NCBI GenBank assembly: GCA_021927905.1
Contig: BLLK01000025.1
Location: 248,001 to 312,000 of the forward strand
DNA from: Chaetoceros tenuissimus
Taxonomy: Eukaryota > Bacillariophyta > Thalassiosirophyceae > Chaetocerotales > Chaetocerotaceae
Length of the DNA stretch: 64,000 bases
Direction: 5' to 3'
Part shown: positions 53,638-62,169 of the stretch, one piece after another
Layout of the letters: the number at the start of each line of letters is the position of its first letter
Position numbering within the stretch: the stretch's first letter is position 1
Notes under the pieces: model-generated
Told to the model about the DNA's origin: nothing
The model's input: the letters and a program-made list of their open reading frames with translations, nothing else
Databases searched by the model: none
Program-made: the position numbers and the translations under genes

Positions 53638-54315
53638 TCATCTCCAACCAGCTGTCAACGTTTTGCCTACACACATGATGGAAGCCAATCCTAAAGTACC
53701 AGTGGCTATTGTATTCAATACATCCGAGACATTGAATCCGTTCAACTCATTTGCAAGTAGCACTCCACTCGGTGGCCAACCAGCTATTATTTCAATCATG
53801 AGCCAAAGTGGACCTACAATTGTAGCTGTCGATGCAACATTCCACAAGTCATTATCATCCCTATCTTCAAAGATACCCGTATACACTCCAACAACAGTCC
53901 ATATAAATGATAGCACGACACAAGAAGAGAAAGCACCGCCCAACATTATGAGATCTGAAAGTTGCCATCCTGGAACATCTTTTGCACCTGTTGTCACGTC
54001 AAAAATAAGAAATCGACATAAATTGTAGCACGATGCTAAAGTCGCATCAAGTCTTATTTCCAATTGATTCACATCTTGTAATTTACGTTGTATATAGTTT
54101 GGCTGGTTGTCATTCTTATGTTCATATAATTTTGTTGATGGCCTGAAAAGATGCGAGCAATATTTCTTGTCATTGCCGTTGATTAGTACAGAATCTTGAT
54201 CATATCTTTTCTTGGAGAAACCCAAGTTGGAATAGCTAGTCTGAAAAGCATCCAAACTTTGTAATGAAAGAAAGAGAGATGTAAGTACTATGAGTCTCCT
54301 AGCTTTACTTGTCAT
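53638..54315 (-). CDS. plastid-targeted membrane protein, unknown
   Basis: ATG 54315 is preferred over the in-frame ATG 54405 because it gives a clean bipartite diatom pre-sequence: signal peptide MTSKARRLIVLTSLFLSLQS ending in LDA^FQTS, the A-F cleavage motif that directs proteins through the plastid membranes. This gives 225 residues. The mature part has a short helix, then three membrane segments (LIMLGGAFSSCVVLSFIWTV; ATIVGPLWLMIEIIAGW; VLNTIATGTLGLASIMCV). No family assigned; the layout is reminiscent of small cyanobacteria-derived thylakoid or envelope proteins of unknown function. Confidence 0.75.
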   Translation of the reverse strand: MTSKARRLIVLTSLFLSLQSLDAFQTSYSNLGFSKKRYDQDSVLINGNDKKYCSHLFRPSTKLYEHKNDNQPNYIQRKLQDVNQLEIRLDATLASCYNLCRFLIFDVTTGAKDVPGWQLSDLIMLGGAFSSCVVLSFIWTVVGVYTGIFEDRDDNDLWNVASTATIVGPLWLMIEIIAGWPPSGVLLANELNGFNVSDVLNTIATGTLGLASIMCVGKTLTAGWR

Positions 54316-54701
54316 ATGTAATGGTGCGTGGAATACAAGAGTAAATGCAACTATAGGAAATGAAGATAGCGGTTTCATTTTCATTATATTTAGAATTGAA
54401 TTCATTTTTGCGTTTTGCTGCTCTCTCTTCCATTCAAATTTTTCTAATTTCGGGAGAATTTGATGACGTCACAAATAGCTTTTTAGACGTGTTTCCCTGT
54501 CAACAGGATCCTTCTGCGGACCAACATAACAAATGAAAGCCTCTTGAAAAGAAGGAGAAAAGCAGCATCATCGAAGAATCTTTCTATTAGTCTAGTCTAT
54601 GCATAAATTGAAATAGTTTTCAAGAAACTTATACATCCTGCTTCAACTATAAAGCACAAGATAGCCACCAGCATCTGGTTATAGAAAGTATCTGTCGAAA
54701 A
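54316..54701. promoter_or_regulatory. divergent promoter region with a perfect TGACGTCA element
   Basis: TGACGTCA at 54464-54471 is a palindromic bZIP/CRE site. In Phaeodactylum, TGACGT-type elements (CCREs) mediate CO2/cAMP control of the plastid carbonic anhydrase promoter. Here the site lies between a plastid membrane-protein gene (minus) and the zeta-type kinase gene (plus). Function is inference. Confidence 0.45.
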
Positions 54702-56816
54702 ATGACTGTATCAACAGAGACAAACCCTCAACGAAAAGCCACCTCAGTACGCTTTTCTATGGTACATTCTACAAACTCCATGTACGAATGTTCCTCTAGT
54801 GAATTCTATGGTCCATATCGACATATACGGCAATCTCTTGACTACAGCTATCATCAAAACTATAAAAAGGAGCGTCAATGGCTGCAAGATTCTATAATAG
54901 ATAAATTATTAGGTGAAATCGTCACTGGGGAAGATTTGGTACCAAATAATAGCTCCAGCAGTAGTCATGACGTTGCTTCCTTGACAAGCACAGAAGTAGG
55001 CAGTCAGACTTCTTCGAAACAAATGTGTACTGTACCTGTCAAGCCTTGGTTAATATATGTTGCGGGTACCAAATATTCAGGGAGATCAGCGACTGTGAAT
55101 CAATTGTTGAGATCTGATGCATCGCTCAATACAGCTAGTTTACCCATGGAAATTTTACAAGAAAATGGTGATGAAAATAAATTACAAAATGTTTTTCAGC
55201 ACATCAGACAGGCTATCGGTCAAGCATCATTTTGTAAGGAGGCATGTGTAAAAGAGTCATCTTCATTAGATGAACAGGATAATACTGCAACATTGCCGAG
55301 ATTACCTATATTAGGATTTGTACTCGTCGACGCACGAGAAATTGCTACTTTATTACCGGAATATCAGTGCTATGAACAAACGTTAGGGGAAGACGCAGCA
55401 CGAAATTTCACATTGAAAGAAACTGGATATATTTCAGAAATTGTGACTAGAGCTGCATTGCAAGCTGGGACAAATGTCATGTTTTATGGATCATTACGGA
55501 GTGTGGATTGGTACAAACACTATTTTGAATACCTTAAAAAGGACTTTCATAATTTGGATATAGCTCTTTTGCAAGTTGTTGCTCCTAAGGAAGAATCCAC
55601 CAGCGAACAATGCAAACGAATATCCATGGCTGTAGACAGTCTCATGTCAAATGTTGATTTTTATTGTAAACTGCAAAGTGGAAAGAAAGGAACGCCTATC
55701 GAAATATTGACGGAAGGAGTTACTTGGAAATCGTTCCAAGCAACATTCTTGCAAGAATGTGCCTATCAACCCTTGAATATCAGGAGATCTGTTAAGGTGA
55801 AGCATCGTGGTGAAAGTGGTTTTATTCATTGCTTTGATTACACCATGACGACAGAAGAGAATTATCAAGAAGCTGGATCATGTTTCTATGGTCCATATGC
55901 TCACTTACGGAAGACGCTAGATTATTCCTACCATAAAAACTATACAAGAGAGCGCCAAATGTTGCAAGATTCAATCATTAATGAGACATTAAATAAAGCG
56001 CAGCTTATAGATTCGAAAAGCGGCGAAGTGTGTACAACACCTACAGAGCCTTTCCTAGTGTTCACAGCAGGTGCAATGGGAGTTGGCAAGAGTCATACAC
56101 TTCGAACCTTGAATCAAAATGGAAATTTTCCTCTTGCCGCATTTGTTGTCGTAGATCCTGATGAAATTCGACAAACGTTTCCGGAATATGGCTTATATGT
56201 CAATCATAATCCAGAAAAGGTTGGAGAAATGACGCGAAAGGAAGCTGGATATATAGTGGAATTGCTTACTCTTGCTGCTTTGCAGGCTGGTAAAAATGTT
56301 TTGGTAGACGGAAGCTTACGAGACTACGAATGGTATTTGACTTATTTCGAGCGACTTCGACAAGAATATCCTTCTTTGAAAATCATGCTATTGCATATTG
56401 TAGCACCAAAGGAAGCAATTTATGAAAGAGCAGAGGTAAGTGGTAAATTGTTAGGTCTTTGAAAGATACATCGAGCACGAATTAAGCTGACTTTGCCTTC
56501 GACAAATTAGGCAAGAGGAAAGAAGACAGGACGAGTTGTGCCAAAGGAGACTTTAGATTTAGCTCTGAAGCAAGTTCCAATTTCAGTCGACAAATTGAAA
56601 CACAAAGTTGACTTCTACTGCAAAATCAACAATGCGCCAAACGTAGACAATGTTGAAATAATAACAGAAGGTATTGATTGGACTTCATTCAAAAACACCT
56701 GGTTGCAAACATGCGCATGGGTTCCAAAGCGAAGGAATATCAAAGATAAAATGAAGTTTTCAATGATTTCAAGAAATTTTTCACATGATTTGAATAGCGA
56801 ACAGTATGAGGAATGA
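54702..56816 (+). CDS. tandem zeta-type P-loop kinase-like protein
   Basis: Exons 54702..56435 and 56511..56816 give 679 residues; the 75-bp intron (GTAAGT...AATTAG) is phase 0. Two homologous halves of ~330 residues share the order FYGPY.H.R..LDYSYH.NY..ER, P-loop region, VDxxEI...PEY, GYI.E..T.AALQAG.NV, GSLR...WY, VAPKE, and TEG..W.SF. The C-terminal half has a standard P-loop (GAMGVGKSH, ~456-464). The N-terminal half appears degenerate in its nucleotide-binding region and is probably non-catalytic. The fold matches zeta-toxin/UDP-GlcNAc kinase-like proteins, which are widespread in eukaryotes without an antitoxin partner. None is seen here, so it is taken as a cellular kinase, with substrate unknown. 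Confidence 0.72.
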
Positions 56817-57486
56817 ATTTAAGATACGTAGTCCAAAGATTATATTTAAAAAATCAACACCACGTCATTGTTGTTTACTTAGACTTTCCGTGCTAAATAG
56901 GTATTTATTTTCTTGGCTATCGTCAAGTAATCACTAATCGTCGGTCATTCGGGCGGAGTATCCATGTAACCATTAGTGTCTACAGCCTTGATTAATGTCC
57001 GAAAATTTGTCTACTGAGGTGGCACGATTCGGAGGTTTTTAGTTTCTTCGGAGACCTTAAAATATCGTATATGGAAGGTTTTCACATCGTACTAAAACAA
57101 TTACTCCGGCAACTAGAAACTAGAATCAAATTATCTTCTATCTTCCCTTGATATAATTGTTTCTTCAAGTAAATGGAGTTTTATCAAAGGCTTAACACAG
57201 GTATTGAGGTGCAAAGTGGAAAATTCATATTGACTTTGTATGACTTATCCTGTGGTTTTATATCTCCGTTAGACCCGTTAAAAATATCCAGGTCATTTTC
57301 ATTCACGCTCAAAAGTGAACAACTCATTATCTCACACATATCTTTGTACTTACATCTTTGCACTATTTGCAAGCAAATTATATCACTTTGCTTCTCTCAA
57401 TCATTTGTGATAAAACTAACTTCAATTGACTTTCTGAATCACTCCGAAACAAAATTGCATTGGAAAGACAAGTGAACAGGTCCAAA
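56817..57486. other. intergenic, no gene seen
   Basis: 670 bp between two plus-strand genes. An open frame at 57173..57475 lacks coding character. No repeat or RNA gene was recognised. Confidence 0.45.
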
Positions 57487-59976
57487 ATGATGATCAAACA
57501 ACGAATGAAGAGTGCTGGGAAGAGCCTCTTCCAGAAACTAAAAGCTAAAAAGAAACTAGCTGTGCTGACTCTTGCCCTTGCTGCACTCCTCGTAGCAAAT
57601 GATGAGTCTTACAGCCGTAGACTTGGAAACTACATGTCTTTGAACCTAGGTAATGGAAAGTGTGAGTGGAGAGCTGCACTACAGTGGTATGACGAAGGCT
57701 TTCCTACTGATCAGAGCTTTAAGAAAACAATCATTGCTGGTTACCCTTCCGGAGACAAGCGCCTAGCTTTTACTCAACTTGAAGGACTCACTGGACTCTC
57801 AGCCAGAGATGAGTGGGATTTCAAATTCCTTGGAGTTACGAACCAGCCATTCATCAAGGCCAACTATCCGCACCACGAAGGAATCTGGGGCTGGGGGGAC
57901 CTAGGTGATCAGGTTGTTCTCGTTGTTAGCGATATTCAGAAAGTGATGGTAGAGTATCATGATATTTTGTGGGACATCGGTTATGCTCAAACGTTTGAAG
58001 AGGCATATGAACGTATTGAGAATTTGTATAAGGAAGAGGAAGCAGGAGTAGTGCACAAAAACCCTCCAGTTGAAGATTTCCTTGTGTGGCGCGACTTGCG
58101 GGTGTTTGACGGTAAGCTCACTTTGATTTATCCGTATTGCACCACTGTGACACAATCTCAATTTTTTAACTTATCCTCTTATCCACTTTATGACAGAGAT
58201 TCATTGGTACTCTTGGTTCATCGATTTCTATATGGAGAACGGCTTGATGCGTGATATCTTCAATCATGAAAAGACTGTACGCGCTCAATGGATGCTTGCA
58301 ACTATGCCAAACTACTTTACCAAGCACGAAACTAGATTTGGTAGATTTGTAGAAGAGGGCCAAGTTGTGGAAGACGACTTTGCTCCAATGTGCCAGACGC
58401 TTGCTGAAACCTGTTACCCTGTCCTTGTTATTGATCCTGAAAAGCTTGTAGAGCCGGGATATGGACCAATTGAAGCAAGAAAGATGGCAGAGCTTGTTAA
58501 CGGAACTGAGGGATTTGAAGAATGGATGATTGAGGAAGAGGTAAGTTCAGATATTACTGTCTTGATTTTTCGACATTATGAAGGAGTCTTTTAATATTAA
58601 CACCCGCGTCAACCTTACTAGGCATGGGAGTGTATCTGGGATGAGCTTGTCACTGAAAGGAAAGGAATCAAGACTTTCCTTGATCGAGTAACTCTTGAAT
58701 ATGAAAGTTATACATTCTCTTTTGAGCTTAGAAACGAGATGCACAACGAACTCGAAAGACTCATTGCGAAATATGAAGTGCAATCGGATCAAGTCGCTCA
58801 AGATCTAGTTGCGATTTTGAGAAAGCACAGAGATCGTCTCGATGTCACAGAGCCTATGCCGTCGATTGATTACGAAAGACTCTTGAGTTACCACCTTGAG
58901 TTTCCACCGTTCTTCCCACATCAAAAGGAATTCATTTCTAATGACGACTTTTATGTGAAGTCTCATGAAAAGTATCTCAATATTGATGCCCAAAATGTCG
59001 AGTCCATTATTGATAGACGTCGTGCATGGTTTGAGGAAGAAATGAGGAAAAAGAGAGAAAGAGTAATCCAAATTAAGTACTTTGATGCTCCGGCTTGGGC
59101 TACTCTTCCTGAAGGACACGAAGCACTGAGAAACATGGTGCCATATAAGACTGACACTACCTATTCCATCAACTACGATGATGGAACGGGTGAATTTGCA
59201 ACTTCTGAAAGGACTGATGATGTTGCTGCGTCATTTGAAGGTCGTGTTTGGGTGGATAATGTCATTGAATACCTCTGTATAGAGAGTGATGATGGAGCAA
59301 AGGTCTATATCGATGGCGTCTTGGCTATCGATAACGATGGACTTCATGCGAGACAAAGGAAATGTGTCAGTGTCAAGTCAGGAGAAGAGGGAGACTTTAG
59401 GTCTGGTGCTATGTTACATGTGTACGTTGAGTATTTCGAGAGAGGAGGGCATGCTTATCTCGTCATGCAATGGGGAACCACTAGAGATAATGATCTCAAG
59501 TTCAGAACTATTCCTCCTAGATCTTGGGCTTCGGTAAGTTTTATTTTGCTACTTGTCTTGTAACTATTGTTCAACGTATGATGTATCTAATACGGTTTCT
59601 GCATATTTAGGTTGAGGATGTTGAAAGATTCAGACAACTCATTCGTCAAAACGAGCTGTTGGAGGAAGATCTTCGTACTCTAAAGGAAACTGACTTCATG
59701 GGGTAAGATTGATTCATGTCTTTTATCATTATGTACTAGTCTTTAACACTCCAAATCACTCAATTCCACATTTACTTTAGTCCTACCACAAGAAAAGAGT
59801 ACAACTATAGAAAAGCCAAGGCTGAGAGAGAGGCTGCGGCTGCTGACCCTGAGAAAATGAAGAATGCCAACGACAGGCATTTGCGCAAGAGAGCGTACAA
59901 CTTTAAGAAATTCGATCAAATCCTCAAGGAGAAGAAGACCAATCAATTGAAGATTGCAAGGGATTTGTTCGAATAG
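57487..59976 (+). CDS. type II secretory-pathway protein with sulfotransferase-like and PA14 domains
   Basis: Five exons, 57487..58111, 58197..58540, 58622..59533, 59611..59702, 59781..59976; 722 residues; introns at phases 1, 0, 0 and 2 all have GTAAG donors. A Lys-rich head and one hydrophobic anchor (residues ~23-37) indicate Golgi or secretory location. Residues ~55-320 resemble diatom sulfotransferase-like proteins (TIIAGYPSGDKRLAF near the PAPS-loop position; NYPHHEGIWGWGDLGDQVVL), but the canonical P-loop Ser/Thr pair is not obvious. Residues ~470-620 look like a PA14 domain (YLCIESDDGAKVYIDG; AIDNDGLH), a carbohydrate-binding beta fold. The C-terminus is a charged helix. It may modify or bind cell-wall glycans; that is inference. 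Confidence 0.72.
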
Positions 59977-60344
59977 ACATGACAACATTCACATACCATA
60001 AATCATAACACTACAGTTTGAAATAGTCACTTTGTTTACATTGAGAAATCACTCTCCTATTGAGCATACCAACCTTCATACAATGATGCTGCAATCATTG
60101 ACCTCCTTAATCCTTCATAATAATCTCCCTTGGTACTCTCACTTTCTTAGGAAGAATAAGAAAACTGACTTGAATGTTGCTGCTGTTGTTCTGGAGTATT
60201 CTAAGACATTTGAGGTGGAATATTTTGTGAAATCTTCAATTCACGTGCAGAAGGAACATCGACAATCGGCTCCCGAATAAATAACGACGGAAAAACACAA
60301 TCTCCAATTAGCTTCAGGATACATTTGTGATAGTACTTGCACCT
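59977..60344. other. spacer, no functional gene seen
   Basis: Contains a plus-strand open frame at 60032..60280 with no coding character. On the minus strand, an in-frame stretch near 60190-60330 (including IREPIVDVPSARELKIS) could be a remnant of the 3' part of the adjacent GPCR-like pseudogene, but this is weak. Confidence 0.35.
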
Positions 60345-60359
60345 TTGGTCTTACATGTA

Positions 60360-60666
60360 TATGAGAAAGATCCATACGTCGGAAGAAGCGTGGATATAGA
60401 ACACTCCAAGCACTAGAATGAATCCCGCATAATCACATGTAGCTGTATTGCCTAATGCCAAAGGACTTTCGACTTTCGAGTGTACCTCTAGGAACAGCAA
60501 ATGGTCCAAGAATCAGCAAGCCGAGAGTCGATAAAATATCTCCGATACTAAGCCCAAAGATAATTCGACTGTATGGAGACTTTAACCCACGAGGCGACTT
60601 TCTAATCATGTGAATGATGGTCGAAGAAGAGATGAGCGATAGAGATGACGTGATGCATTGATGCAT
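60360..60666 (-). pseudogene. truncated, frameshifted GPCR-like seven-helix receptor gene
   Basis: From ATG 60666 the minus strand encodes a first helix end and a second helix (IIFGLSIGDILSTLGLLIL), then GPFAVPRGTLES. In the next frame it continues ALGNTATCDYAGFILVLG, the segment leading into helix 3 in the diatom receptor family. The shift coincides with a 7-bp direct duplication (gactttc at 60464-60470 and 60471-60477). Without one copy the two parts are in one frame. The match ends after about 95 residues; helices 4-7 are missing. This is a 5' fragment of a once-functional receptor gene. Confidence 0.65.
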
Positions 60667-60954
60667 TATTTTACAATTAGCTGCTAAAGCTCCGTCCCCT
60701 CTATTCGATTTTCATTTTGATGTTTGATGTCTTTAGTTTTTCGACTGTCAAATAGGCCTTTTTTTGTCCATTCTTCTCTTCTCCTTCCTCTCTAAACATC
60801 TCACATTTCCAACTTCCAAAAATAACTTCCAACTTCCAACTTCCAACTTCCGATTTTCGTCACTATTTTACTTCCAGCAGATATCTTTACAATGATTCTT
60901 CTATTTTTCTTTTGACTTGGTACATTTTCACAATTTTTGCACATCGTCATAGTC
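60667..60954. other. spacer with a short tandem repeat
   Basis: Holds a run of 'aacttccaacttcc' 7-bp units at about 60808-60850 and the promoter of the Nudix gene. Confidence 0.5.
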
Positions 60955-62040
60955 ATGCAAGGATTGTCTGTCAAGGGAATGAAGAAATCTATAGTCAAAT
61001 CATCGGCAGTGTTACTCGGTTCCTATCTACAAGGTGCTTTCTCATCACAGACAGCTGTACAAGCTGCATTTCTCTCATCGTTCAACACTCATCGTTCAAG
61101 CAGTTCCTTACTCAAATCAAATCTGAAACTTGAAAGATATACATCGTTTTCAGACTCATCTTTACTTACTTCTACTAGAATGACTTCAACTACTGCTGCA
61201 TCTGAAGCAACACTTTTACTTCCATATGAAGATGGCTCTCACGGTTCTGCAAAAATAATCATTGATATGGAATCAGATCTTTATAATCCTGAAAGTTTAT
61301 CCATTGACGACTTTCAACAACGACTAGAAGCAACCATCATTGCATGTAAAGAATTGAACAAATCTGCATTGTGGCTCGAAGTACACATGTCTCAAGCAAG
61401 ATATATCCAAGCCTGTACAGATATTCCAGGCTTGGAGTTGCATCATACAGAAGGAGCCATGATTAAACTATCACTTTGGCTCAAGGATAATGTTGAAAAT
61501 AAGATTCCAGATTTTGCAACGCATCAAGTAGGAGTTGGTGCTATTGTAGTCAATAGTCGTGATGAAATTTTATGTGTGAGGGAATTGAGAAGGAATTTCC
61601 GAAAGTGGAAGATTCCAGGTGGTTTGAGTGAGCTTGGAGAATCATTAGATGAAGCAGCTATTCGTGAAGTGAAGGAAGAGACTGGCGTTGATTGTGTATT
61701 CAAAAGTGTCTTGGGATTTCGTCATTCGCATAATTTACAATTTGGACGAAGTGACATGTATTTTGTGTGTAGATTAGAGCCAGTGGAAGTAGATGGAGTC
61801 ATTCCTATACCTGAAGCCCAAGAAGGAGAAATTGCAGCTGCAGATTGGGTGCCATTACAAGAATATAAAGATATGATCAATGGTAATGGCGATGATCCTA
61901 ATCCTCATCCTATGATGCAAACCATGATGGAAATCTATGATGCCAATTCAGATATTCAGCGGACAGTTGTGAGTAGCATCGTTCCTGGCAGAAAGGCAAG
62001 CCCGATCTATCATGTTCCTACCAATAAAGATGGTATATGA
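60955..62040 (+). CDS. NUDT6-like Nudix hydrolase
   Basis: ATG 60955 gives 361 residues. An N-terminal targeting region (MQGLSVKGMKKSIVKSSAVL ... QGAFSS) resembles a signal peptide with an A-F junction, so plastid targeting is possible. A pre-Nudix domain (KSALWLEVH ... GLELHHTEG) precedes DFATHQVGVGAIVVN and a perfect Nudix box at residues ~222-244 (GX5EX7REVKEETG). This two-domain layout matches NUDT6 and plant NUDT2/6/7/8-type proteins, which hydrolyse nucleotide diphosphate derivatives such as ADP-ribose, NADH or CoA. The substrate cannot be inferred from the sequence. Confidence 0.88.
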   Translation: MQGLSVKGMKKSIVKSSAVLLGSYLQGAFSSQTAVQAAFLSSFNTHRSSSSLLKSNLKLERYTSFSDSSLLTSTRMTSTTAASEATLLLPYEDGSHGSAKIIIDMESDLYNPESLSIDDFQQRLEATIIACKELNKSALWLEVHMSQARYIQACTDIPGLELHHTEGAMIKLSLWLKDNVENKIPDFATHQVGVGAIVVNSRDEILCVRELRRNFRKWKIPGGLSELGESLDEAAIREVKEETGVDCVFKSVLGFRHSHNLQFGRSDMYFVCRLEPVEVDGVIPIPEAQEGEIAAADWVPLQEYKDMINGNGDDPNPHPMMQTMMEIYDANSDIQRTVVSSIVPGRKASPIYHVPTNKDGI

Positions 62041-62138
62041 GAAGTAGATATCCTCGTTTAGTTCAAACATAGAAGAGATGGGTAACGTGTAGGAACTGCA
62101 TTTCTACTATATAAAACGTAATACTAGATGCAATTTCT

Positions 62139-62160
62139 TATATATATATATATATATATA
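62139..62160. repeat. (TA)n microsatellite
   Basis: Eleven TA units in the 129-bp convergent spacer between the Nudix gene and the last gene, just past the latter's stop codon. Confidence 0.9.
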
Positions 62161-62169
62161 CTATACAAT

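Noticed and set aside
57173-57475. 100-codon plus-strand frame
   Set aside because: It ends at the promoter side of the PA14 gene and its composition is that of AT-rich non-coding DNA. No signal peptide or domain.
60032-60280. 82-codon plus-strand frame
   Set aside because: No recognisable protein features. The opposite strand has weak GPCR-tail-like similarity instead.
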